Shown here piece after piece: positions 15,804-22,039 of a stretch of 22,039 nucleotides of DNA; the first letter of the stretch is position 1, and each line of letters begins with the position of its first letter. The translations under genes were made by a program, and so were the position numbers. Source of the DNA: JAYUHK01 sp043767025 (GTDB lineage: Bacteria > Bacteroidota > Bacteroidia > Chitinophagales > Saprospiraceae). The DNA is taken from NCBI GenBank assembly GCA_043767025.1, contig JAYUHK010000242.1, positions 1-22,039 of the forward strand. The letters run 5' to 3'. Below the pieces are notes generated by a model. It made no database searches. It was not told where the DNA came from and worked only from the letters and a program-made list of their open reading frames with translations.

Positions 15804-17198
15804 TTATTTTGTCCCTACCGCTTTTTTGATGCGTCGAGTTTTGAACATCTCCACGACCTCTTTTTCTTTCATAAATCCAACTTCTGTGAAAGTATTTGCT
15901 ACGAATTTTTTAATGTCTTGATAGTCTCGACCGCGTTTGTCTGTATAAAGTTTCATCAATTTTTGTACATATTTCATGGACGCATCTTCAATATGTTGAT
16001 TAAATTGTTGGTTGGCAAAAACCGTCATGTAAGCGTTGAATGTTTTAGAAAGTTCAAAATAATCGTGGTAGCCACGTTCTTCGATATTTTCTAAAAACGA
16101 AATTATATACTTCAATATTGTATATCTAACACATACATTTTGTGTAGAAAGCCCCTCGTGCCGATTATAATAAACACGCACCGCTTCCAAAACTTCGGGC
16201 TGTACGAAGCCTTTGGAGTGCACCATCTCCATCAAATCGTAGTAATCTGTGAGTTCGTCTTTTTGGTCGTGGCTCAAAAGTGTGTAAAAATGTCTGTCAC
16301 AACTTATCTCCCATGGAAGGTCGCTTTTTAAAACTTCTTCCCAACTTGCGAAATAATTTTCGATGAATTTTTCGGATTTTCGAGCTTCCACAAGCATTTG
16401 CGCCGCATCTGCCTTAAAATCTTCGTCTAACTCGAAAAAGTTTGCGTACAAAACAAGCAGTTCAGTGTGCTCATTTTCTTTTTGAAAATCTGGATTGTAG
16501 AAGAAGGCACACAAATTTTCCAAAAGACTTGAATTATCGCTTTTCATCCGAATTCTTTGCTGAATAAAGGATTTTAGCGATGTAAATTGTACTTTTAGCT
16601 CCGAAAAATTCTGCGGAAAGTCAGTTGTATAAAAATTTTCATGAACAAATTGTTTGGCGTACCGCTTGTAAGCTACAGAGCGGTCAATGTGGTCGCGGTA
16701 TTTTTCGTTCTTTTGGCTCACCAAATAATAACGAATTTTTTTGTTGGCTACTTGGTCAATCAAATTGGTAATCCAAATATCGCTGCTCAAAGCAAAACCT
16801 AATTGCAAGGTTTGTCCAATCCGACGGCGCAAAAATTCAAAATTTGAAGACTCATAAATTGCTGTCAAAATATCCTTAAAATGATCCTGCGGACGTGTAT
16901 ATTTGAAAAACTTATCCACTTCACCCCGTAAAACGGAATATCCTAACAGTCGAGGTAAAAATAATCCCTCATAAATTGGGTTCAAAAGAGCTTTTTCCAA
17001 CGAAATAATTTGAAGCGGAAAATATGCCGCAACTTCCTGATATATCAAGGAAATCTGAGGTTCATAAAACTCACAAAGTACCTTAAAGTCGTCGTCTTCT
17101 TCTGTATCTAAATATTGAGTTAAGACTTCGGATTCCTGCATTTCTTGTGACAGTTGCTCCAATTTTTCGACGTAATGTGGGTGAAGGGCTTGCTGCAT
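15804..17198 (-). CDS. Conserved-looking protein of unknown function, 464 residues
   Basis: I do not recognise this family. The product is soluble, with no signal peptide or membrane segment, and looks mostly alpha-helical with many aromatic residues, suggesting a helical-repeat architecture. The N-terminus has an acidic patch (DTEEDDD near 31-37). The C-terminus is basic (FKTRRIKKAVGTK), which might contact nucleic acid, but that is a guess. No catalytic motif is visible. The next gene upstream on the same strand is the SWIM zinc-finger protein; a TATCTTTG box and a strong hairpin lie between the two, so they may be separately controlled. The gene contains two TTGTGACA copies, at its start and middle. 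Codon use and base composition look like the neighbours. Confidence 0.75.
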   Translation of the reverse strand: MQQALHPHYVEKLEQLSQEMQESEVLTQYLDTEEDDDFKVLCEFYEPQISLIYQEVAAYFPLQIISLEKALLNPIYEGLFLPRLLGYSVLRGEVDKFFKYTRPQDHFKDILTAIYESSNFEFLRRRIGQTLQLGFALSSDIWITNLIDQVANKKIRYYLVSQKNEKYRDHIDRSVAYKRYAKQFVHENFYTTDFPQNFSELKVQFTSLKSFIQQRIRMKSDNSSLLENLCAFFYNPDFQKENEHTELLVLYANFFELDEDFKADAAQMLVEARKSEKFIENYFASWEEVLKSDLPWEISCDRHFYTLLSHDQKDELTDYYDLMEMVHSKGFVQPEVLEAVRVYYNRHEGLSTQNVCVRYTILKYIISFLENIEERGYHDYFELSKTFNAYMTVFANQQFNQHIEDASMKYVQKLMKLYTDKRGRDYQDIKKFVANTFTEVGFMKEKEVVEMFKTRRIKKAVGTK

Positions 17199-17220
17199 GA
17201 TGTTGAAATAAATTGATTAT

Positions 17221-17264
17221 TTTAAAAAAGAACCTGATAATGCCGCTTCGGCATTATCAGGTTC
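17221..17264 (-). terminator. Strong hairpin with T-tract in front of the 464-residue gene
   Basis: GAACCTGATAATGCCG pairs perfectly with CGGCATTATCAGGTTC (16 bp, three-base loop; 17230-17264). On the minus strand it is followed by TTTTTT (17229-17224), a textbook intrinsic terminator. It may end the SWIM gene's transcript, whose stop is 104 bases upstream. However, a TATCTTTG -7 box lies between that stop and the hairpin, so a transcript from that box would cross it before reaching the ATG at 17198. Confidence 0.85.
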
Positions 17265-17292
17265 AAAAAGTTAGAACTTTATTATTGCGATG

Positions 17293-17300
17293 CAAAGATA
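17293..17300 (-). promoter_or_regulatory. -7 box upstream of the 464-residue gene
   Basis: On the minus strand this reads TATCTTTG, matching TAnnTTTG. It is about 95 bases before the ATG at 17198 and upstream of the hairpin at 17230-17264. No -33 TTG is seen at normal spacing. Confidence 0.45.
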
Positions 17301-17367
17301 ACGTATTTTTTTATATAATTCTAACTAATTTTATTATTTTTTGCTATAAAATTATACTAAAAAAAGT

Positions 17368-19059
17368 TCACAATTCAGAAATTTCTTCCAAAAAAATACT
17401 GCGGTCTTTAAATTCTTTTCGGACGAGTTCTAACAGCTTTTTGGCAAAAAAATCACACTTTATTTCGTAAAGATGGGCGATTGTTTTAGATAATTTTGCC
17501 GCCGCTGGGCTTCCAAAATGGTTTTGCAAATAAGTTACCACGAAATTTAGATAGTTTTTTTCAAAATCATTTTTTACCAATCTATCTTTTAGCAACAAAT
17601 AATCGTAGCGCAAATAAAGCTCAAAATCATCTTGCTTTTGGATAAACTCTATCAACTCTGGAAATAAATTTTCTACGCAATAGATATGGCTCAACAAATA
17701 CTGCGACGCATTTTTGGATTTTTGAAGAGCTGCTAAAAGGTGCTGAACGTCTTTTTGCCAAGTCTTACTTCTGGTATTTGATTGTTTGATAAGGTCAAAA
17801 TATTTTTCTTCTTGATAGATTAAAATTAATTTATTTGCCAATATTGTGACATTTTCAAAATTACCGTCTGCTACATAAATATTTAACAACAAATCATTTA
17901 TATTTTTCACAGTCACTGGTTCTTTGACTTGCTCCAAACTTAATTTTGCAAGATTTTCAGCAGAGGAAAGTAGATTTGATTCAAAAAAATTAGTCGCAAA
18001 TTGTAAAAATTCTTCTCCCGAAAATTCATATTTTATAATAATTTTCTGATATTTTTCTTTGTTGCCAATTTTATATTCAAGAGCTAAATAGTTGAATATC
18101 AGTTTTTTACGATTGTTGTCATCGGCTTCTTTGAGTTCTGTATCTATTTTTTCTTCTAATAAATTAAGGTTATTCGCGTCAGCATTTTTTAGGAGCGTGT
18201 CGATGATTAGAAAAGAAATACCGTTTCGCCAATATCGGCGTTTGGATATTTCGAGAAGTAAAAACTGCCAAATTTCGTTTTTTAAAGCGGGTGCAGATTG
18301 AGTTTTAAAAATACGCTTCGTGTTTTCTACTAATGCGTGAATAGCATGGTCATTTTTTGAAAGGTCATCGGTTTCTAAAAATCGCAAAACTAAATATGAA
18401 ACTTCAAATAATTCTTTATAAATCGCCCATTGCTGCAAGAACGAACCCTTAACATACTCATTTTCAGCTTGTTGCGTCAGTTGATTCCATAATTTAAAAA
18501 ACTGTTGTACGCCTTGTCGTGTCAGCTTTTTACCTGTATTTTGGTATGTTTTGAGGATATTGTCAAATAAAATTTGATATTTTTTGTCATCAAAACCTAA
18601 ATTTATTTTGTGCGCAAAATGCGATTTAAGTGACATAGAAAAAGTTCGGTTATTCTTGCCAAACTCCTTTATAAAACTTATTAAATCCTGATGCGTTACC
18701 TGCTCCAAAACGCTATTAATCGTAAATCGCTCGACCGGTTGGAGAATATTGGTATTTTTGGAGTTTTCTGCAATTTTTTGCTGCACTCTCCGCTCCTCAA
18801 AAAACGCCCCCAACTGTATCAAAGTCGCTAACTGGTGCTTACAAAATTGCAGCTTTGCTTTCGGCTCGTCGCAGTCGCAACTCAAATTTTTGACCGTATG
18901 TTGATTGTGCAGCATAATCTCAACCTCCTGCCCCAAGACTTGACAAATCCACAGCTTGGATTCGACCTCTTTAGGGGCAAGTTTTTCGGCAAGTTGCTCT
19001 GCTTCAAGGTATTGCGTTGCAATACAGTAACTTCCGATTTCAGAAAACTTTAAATTCAT
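17368..19059 (-). CDS. SWIM zinc-finger protein
   Basis: This 563-residue soluble protein has a SWIM-type zinc finger near its N-terminus: C61, C63, C73 and H75 in LSCDCDEPKAKLQFCKHQ give the CxC-x9-CxH pattern, preceded by the short strands typical of the domain. SWIM fingers bind DNA or protein and occur with SNF2 helicases or MoxR/VWA clusters, neither of which is present here. The rest (about residues 95-563) is helical and lysine/leucine-rich, with repeat-like spacing but no motif I can name. The start MNLKFSEIGSYCIATQYLEA has a TAATTTTG -7 box 26 bases upstream. It shares its strand and neighbourhood with the unknown 464-residue gene. One TTGTGACA copy lies at 17844. Confidence 0.8.
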   Translation of the reverse strand: MNLKFSEIGSYCIATQYLEAEQLAEKLAPKEVESKLWICQVLGQEVEIMLHNQHTVKNLSCDCDEPKAKLQFCKHQLATLIQLGAFFEERRVQQKIAENSKNTNILQPVERFTINSVLEQVTHQDLISFIKEFGKNNRTFSMSLKSHFAHKINLGFDDKKYQILFDNILKTYQNTGKKLTRQGVQQFFKLWNQLTQQAENEYVKGSFLQQWAIYKELFEVSYLVLRFLETDDLSKNDHAIHALVENTKRIFKTQSAPALKNEIWQFLLLEISKRRYWRNGISFLIIDTLLKNADANNLNLLEEKIDTELKEADDNNRKKLIFNYLALEYKIGNKEKYQKIIIKYEFSGEEFLQFATNFFESNLLSSAENLAKLSLEQVKEPVTVKNINDLLLNIYVADGNFENVTILANKLILIYQEEKYFDLIKQSNTRSKTWQKDVQHLLAALQKSKNASQYLLSHIYCVENLFPELIEFIQKQDDFELYLRYDYLLLKDRLVKNDFEKNYLNFVVTYLQNHFGSPAAAKLSKTIAHLYEIKCDFFAKKLLELVRKEFKDRSIFLEEISEL

Positions 19060-19085
19060 GTAGTTGTTGGTACTATTTTAACGGG

Positions 19086-19093
19086 CAAAATTA
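19086..19093 (-). promoter_or_regulatory. -7 box for the SWIM protein gene
   Basis: On the minus strand this reads TAATTTTG, matching TAnnTTTG, 26 bases before the ATG at 19059. The -33 element is not clear. The rest of the 198-base gap to aroC is AT-rich with no convincing terminator. Confidence 0.5.
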
Positions 19094-19257
19094 GTACTTT
19101 TTATTCGTTTTTTGGCTGAATTAAGACGTATAAGTTCTTACACTTAAATAGATGATATTTGATATTCGACATAATTCATTGATTTTCAATAGTTTATGAT
19201 GACTCAAAATTAAAAACTAAAAACTTATAACTACTTATTTTTATTTAAACGCTTTTC

Positions 19258-20343
19258 CTAAACAACATCTGCTCGCTGACGCAGCAAAAAATCCGCCAAA
19301 ACAAGCGCAGTCATCGCCTCAACGATAGGGACGGCGCGAGGCAAAACACAGGGGTCGTGGCGACCTTTTCCAGACACTTCTACCGCCTCGCCGTCAAGAT
19401 TGACGGAGCTTTGGGGCATCATCAAGGTGGCAACAGGCTTGAAAGCAGCCCGAAAAAAAATGTCCATTCCATTGCTTATGCCGCCCTGAATACCACCCGA
19501 AAAATTACTCGAGGTAACAATTTTTGAGTCCGAATTTTTTAAAAATAAATCGTTGTGTTGAGAGCCACGCATCACAACTCCCTGAAAACCAGAGCCATAC
19601 TCAAAACCTTTGCAAGCGTTGATGCTCAAAATTGCCTTTCCCAACTCGGCGTGCAAACGGTCAAAAACGGGTTCTCCTAACCCAACAGGAGAGCCTTTTA
19701 CGACGCAAGAAATTACGCCGCCAACCGTGTCGCCTTCTTTTTTAATGATTTTTATAAAATCAATCATTTTTTGCGCAGTCGCTCCATCTGGACATCTTAT
19801 ATCATTTCCATCAATTTGTGACAGGTCTAAATCAGTATAATTTTTACCCAAAATTATTTCTCCGACTTGGCTCACATACGCTTGAACAGAAATATTATTT
19901 TTTTGAAGAAATAATTTGGCGATTGCTCCAGCAGCCACCCGAGCCGCAGTTTCACGCGCAGAAGAACGTCCGCCGCCTCTGAAATCACGTATTCCGAACT
20001 TTTCTTGGTAAGTAAAATCAGCATGGGAGGGACGAAAAGCAGTCGCCAAATGGTCGTAATCTTTGCTTTTTGCATCTTCATTTCGTATCATTATCGCTAT
20101 CGGAGTTCCGATAGTTTGTCCTTCAAAAATGCCAGAAAGTATTTCCAAAATATCATTTTCTTTCCTTTGTGTGACAATAGCCGACTGACCGGGTTTGCGA
20201 CGGTCCAGCTCTCGCTGAATAAAATCTGTGTCCAAAGCCAGACCCGCAGGGCAGCCGTCAATAACTACCCCTATCGCCGCGCCGTGCGACTCGCCGAAGG
20301 TTGTAATTTTAAATAGTTTTCCAAAAGAATTACCTGTTGCCAT
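19258..20343 (-). CDS. aroC: Chorismate synthase
   Basis: It performs the last step of the shikimate pathway, converting 5-enolpyruvylshikimate 3-phosphate to chorismate with reduced FMN, in the cytoplasm. The motifs are complete: GNSFGKLFKITTFGESHG at the N-terminus, RRKPGQSAIVTQRKEND, RPSHADFTYQEKFG, FRGGGRSSARETAARVAAGA, and GIQGGISNGMDIFFRAAFKP near the C-terminus. I start at the ATG at 20343 (MATGNSFGK, 361 residues, the usual length). An in-frame ATG at 20373 would add ten residues lying inside a terminator hairpin and is unlikely. No other aro gene is adjacent. The start codon follows closely on that hairpin and its T-tract, which leaves little room for a leader. It holds two copies of the TGTGACA motif. 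Confidence 0.97.
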   Translation of the reverse strand: MATGNSFGKLFKITTFGESHGAAIGVVIDGCPAGLALDTDFIQRELDRRKPGQSAIVTQRKENDILEILSGIFEGQTIGTPIAIMIRNEDAKSKDYDHLATAFRPSHADFTYQEKFGIRDFRGGGRSSARETAARVAAGAIAKLFLQKNNISVQAYVSQVGEIILGKNYTDLDLSQIDGNDIRCPDGATAQKMIDFIKIIKKEGDTVGGVISCVVKGSPVGLGEPVFDRLHAELGKAILSINACKGFEYGSGFQGVVMRGSQHNDLFLKNSDSKIVTSSNFSGGIQGGISNGMDIFFRAAFKPVATLMMPQSSVNLDGEAVEVSGKGRHDPCVLPRAVPIVEAMTALVLADFLLRQRADVV

Positions 20344-20347
20344 GTCG

Positions 20348-20355
20348 CAAAAATA
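20348..20355 (-). promoter_or_regulatory. TATTTTTG box overlapping a terminator T-tract, in front of aroC
   Basis: On the minus strand this is TATTTTTG (TAnnTTTG), only four bases before the aroC ATG, with a TTG at 20371-20373 after 15 bases. If real, aroC mRNA would be nearly leaderless. It may instead be just the T-tract of the hairpin at 20361-20394. Confidence 0.3.
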
Positions 20356-20394
20356 ATAAAAATACCGCAGCAATTTGGATATTGCTACGGTATT
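20356..20394 (-). terminator. Hairpin terminator between the lipoprotein gene and aroC
   Basis: On the minus strand AATACCGTAGCAAT pairs with ATTGCTGCGGTATT (14 bp, one T-G pair, six-base loop; 20361-20394), followed by TTTTTATTATTTTT. It lies 17 bases before the aroC ATG. Confidence 0.8.
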
Positions 20395-20419
20395 AATAAA
20401 TGTTCACGGATAAATAAGT

Positions 20420-20456
20420 AAAAAAAAACGCTACGGTATCAAGTCCCACCCGTAGC
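20420..20456 (-). terminator. Terminator overlapping the end of the lipoprotein gene
   Basis: On the minus strand GCTACGG (plus 20450-20456) pairs with CCGTAGC (plus 20430-20436) around a 13-base loop and is followed by G and nine T. The 3' arm contains the TAG stop of the lipoprotein gene. It stands in tandem with the hairpin at 20361-20394. Confidence 0.65.
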
Positions 20457-21159
20457 CTTGTTGAGTATATCGATTGTATTGTGTGGAACGAACCAAGCCG
20501 TTGGCACTCGAATAAATATGTGTATTCCCCAATCCACTCTGGGTTTGCATTCCTGTATTGTTGATAACTACGTTTAGATGTGGATAAGTTATTCCCAACA
20601 AATTGTAGTTTTTGGTGTATGCGGTGCGATAATTTTCGGCATAAGGAAGCGAGGTTTTCCAACCTTTCATATCCACTTCTGGCGACTGATAATCAAGCAA
20701 AGTCAGGTATGGATAATTGCTTTCTTTTTCGAGAAAAAAGATTCGCGAGCTAATTCTTTCGTCCCGAGAGTTGAGTAAAAAAATATATCCCTCACTTTTA
20801 AAAAAATACTTAAACTCACTATCTGGATATGCTACATTGCTTTCGCCGTGCAAAGAAACCGAGCCAGCAGTCAGTTTTTCACGAATATTCCACCCCAAAG
20901 CGGAGTCTTTTCCTACGATTTCAAGCTCGAGTGTATCCTTGAGATACTCAAAGTTCAAATTATTAGCATCGCGGTAATTAGCACCACGAAAAAGTATGTA
21001 GCGTGTTTTTTGACCGATTGCAGGACGGTCAAATTTGATTCTGAACGAAGCATTTTTATCTGCAGATTGCGGATTGGAGTCTGAATTTTTTTGACAAGAA
21101 AACATTCCTACGAGAAATATTAAACTCATCAAAAATCTGTGTGGTGTGGTGTAAGTCAT
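20431..21159 (-). CDS. Putative lipoprotein of unknown function
   Basis: This 242-residue exported protein is probably lipid-anchored: a short basic N-terminus, the hydrophobic FLMSLIFLVGMF, and a cysteine at residue 22 in MFSCQKNSDSNPQ with a serine-rich linker after it. The lipobox is imperfect (M-F-S-C), but the layout is typical of Bacteroidota lipoproteins. The mature part looks beta-rich with many Tyr and Asn (KTRYILFRGANYRDANNL, HIYSSANGLVRSTQYNRYTQ) and has no motif I recognise. An alternative start at Met11 would still leave the signal. The gene is divergent from mutS2 and ends in two tandem terminators before aroC. No exact TGTGACA copy is present. Confidence 0.75.
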   Translation of the reverse strand: MTYTTPHRFLMSLIFLVGMFSCQKNSDSNPQSADKNASFRIKFDRPAIGQKTRYILFRGANYRDANNLNFEYLKDTLELEIVGKDSALGWNIREKLTAGSVSLHGESNVAYPDSEFKYFFKSEGYIFLLNSRDERISSRIFFLEKESNYPYLTLLDYQSPEVDMKGWKTSLPYAENYRTAYTKNYNLLGITYPHLNVVINNTGMQTQSGLGNTHIYSSANGLVRSTQYNRYTQQGYGWDLIP

Positions 21160-21199
21160 CGAAATTTTTTGTTTTTTTCAAAAAAATATAAATAAAAAA

Positions 21200-21228
21200 C
21201 AACAATGGCGCGCGTGGCACTATTGTTG
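21200..21228. other. Inverted repeat in the lipoprotein/mutS2 divergent gap
   Basis: CAACAAT (21200-21206) pairs with ATTGTTG (21222-21228), plus a G-T and a G-C pair on the plus strand, around a GC-rich loop containing GCGCGCG. On the minus strand the repeat is followed by TTTTTTATTT, so it would look like a terminator 40 bases before the lipoprotein ATG, although no gene lies directly upstream on that strand. It could be a leader hairpin or an operator. Confidence 0.45.
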
Positions 21229-21328
21229 CTTTTGTGTATTTATATGTTTGAGGTTTTAACTTTTTGCGCTGCGAAGTGTTTATATAACTTTTTCACTTAA
21301 CAACGAATACGGAACGATTAGTAAATAG

Positions 21329-21336
21329 TATTTTTG
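21329..21336 (+). promoter_or_regulatory. -7 box for mutS2
   Basis: TATTTTTG matches TAnnTTTG and lies 73 bases before the mutS2 ATG. No -33 element is clear, so support is partial. Confidence 0.4.
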
Positions 21337-21409
21337 AAAGCCTTGAATACTACCGCATTAAGCGTCCTTAAAATAATAGTAGCAATTTTTAGTCCAATTT
21401 ATAAATAAA

Positions 21410-22039
21410 ATGCAATTAGAGCCGAAAGATTTGTACAAAAAGTTGGAGTTTGATAAGATAATCGAACTCCTTGAAAGTGAATGTTTGGGAGAATTAGGAA
21501 AATTTCATATACAAAACTTGCACATTAGCAACGAGTTGGGTGTGATTCAGCAAAATTTGAGCGAAGTCAGCGAATACAAAATGACGCTTGAAAAAAAAGA
21601 TTCTTTTCCCGAAAAAAATTATGCGTCGCTCGAAAATGATTTAAAAATGTTGGACGTTGAAGGTTTTGTTTTGCCTGTCGAAGGCTTGCAACGCATCAAT
21701 ATCGTGCTGTTGGCGGTGCGGGATATGTTCCGATTTTTTTCGCAAGAGCGAAAAGAAATCTATCCGACGCTCTACCAAATCATGCGCCCGATTGTTTTTG
21801 ATGAAAATTTACAGAAAGAAATTACGCGAGTAATTGACGAAAACGGCGAAATCCGTGCCGACGCATCGCCCGAATTACAAAAAATTCGCCGCCGAACCCA
21901 ATCGATGCAAAAAGAATTGGACAACGTTTTCCGAAAAATTATTCAAGAATATCGCTCCAAAGGCTGGTTGAGTGACAATATCGAAAGTTTTAGAAACGGT
22001 CGCCGTGTTTTGAGCGTCCCCGCCGAGCATAAACGCAAG
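21410..22039 (+). CDS. mutS2: Endonuclease MutS2, N-terminal part (runs off window)
   Basis: MutS2 is a MutS-like ATPase with a C-terminal Smr domain; in other bacteria it limits recombination or rescues collided ribosomes. I translated 210 codons from the ATG at 21410 to the window edge with no stop. Recognisable family features: LEFDKIIELLESECLGELGK at the start, DVEGFVLPVEGLQRI near residue 83, IDENGEIRADASPELQKIRR near 142, and GRRVLSVPAEHKRK at the edge, which corresponds to the RxGR-VxPV-KxxxR segment before the clamp. The ATPase and Smr domains lie outside the window. It is divergent from the lipoprotein gene. Confidence 0.93.
   Translation, partial: MQLEPKDLYKKLEFDKIIELLESECLGELGKFHIQNLHISNELGVIQQNLSEVSEYKMTLEKKDSFPEKNYASLENDLKMLDVEGFVLPVEGLQRINIVLLAVRDMFRFFSQERKEIYPTLYQIMRPIVFDENLQKEITRVIDENGEIRADASPELQKIRRRTQSMQKELDNVFRKIIQEYRSKGWLSDNIESFRNGRRVLSVPAEHKRK

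Noticed and set aside
1052..20176. TGTGACA words as CRP (cAMP receptor) half-sites
   Set aside because: CRP sites need a second TCACA half at fixed spacing and lie near promoters. Here single words lie inside coding regions without a paired half.
1..22039. Absence of CTAG as a further restriction-avoidance signal
   Set aside because: CTAG is rare in many bacterial genomes for reasons unrelated to local restriction systems, so its scarcity is not informative here.
1..22039. Mobile elements, prophage, CRISPR array or toxin-antitoxin pair
   Set aside because: No transposase, integrase, phage, Cas or toxin-like reading frame, and no spaced direct repeats, were seen. The two tRNA genes show no integration next to them.

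Overview
This window is about 22 kb of chromosomal DNA, probably from a member of the Bacteroidota; class or genus cannot be fixed. The evidence is a TonB-dependent receptor with an N-terminal carboxypeptidase-regulatory-like domain, a type III glutamine synthetase, RibB fused to a degenerate RibA-like half, DUF6580 and DUF5522 proteins, MutS2, an AT-rich base composition, and -7 promoter boxes of the form TAnnTTTG in front of most transcription units. I see no prophage, IS element, CRISPR array or plasmid gene. No gap between genes exceeds 300 bases.

Layout. A TonB-dependent receptor (1-734, minus) runs off the left edge. A LolD-like ABC ATPase (984-1637, minus) is divergent from a plus-strand run: two overlapping GT4 glycosyltransferases, both with TTG starts, then ribB; then tRNA-Arg(CCG), a YihY/BrkB membrane protein and era; then a TPR lipoprotein-like or secreted protein coupled to a membrane-anchored DUF4340-like protein; then glnN, closed by a strong terminator. 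Convergent to glnN is a secreted M1 metallopeptidase (minus). Next on plus are a DUF6580 membrane protein and a small DUF5522 protein. On minus follow a PduO-type cobalamin adenosyltransferase, tRNA-Val(GAC), an unknown 464-residue protein, a SWIM zinc-finger protein, aroC and a lipoprotein. MutS2 (plus) runs off the right edge.

Function. Most genes are housekeeping: riboflavin (ribB), chorismate (aroC), nitrogen assimilation (glnN), ribosome assembly (era), cobalamin activation and nucleic-acid maintenance (mutS2). The two glycosyltransferases point to surface polysaccharide or glycan synthesis. The 464-residue protein and the SWIM protein form a same-strand pair of unknown role.

The most unusual signal is not a gene. 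The 8-mer TTGTGACA occurs 17 times (20 times as TGTGACA) on both strands, always inside genes and in several codon frames, at about one per 1.1 kb. By base composition I would expect about one 8-mer copy. This density resembles DNA uptake sequences in Pasteurellaceae. At the same time GATC (8 copies) and GGCC (1 copy found) look strongly avoided. All counts were made by eye. Several minus-strand genes have hairpin-plus-T-tract structures directly in front of their start codons, which may be ordinary terminators of upstream units or attenuators.
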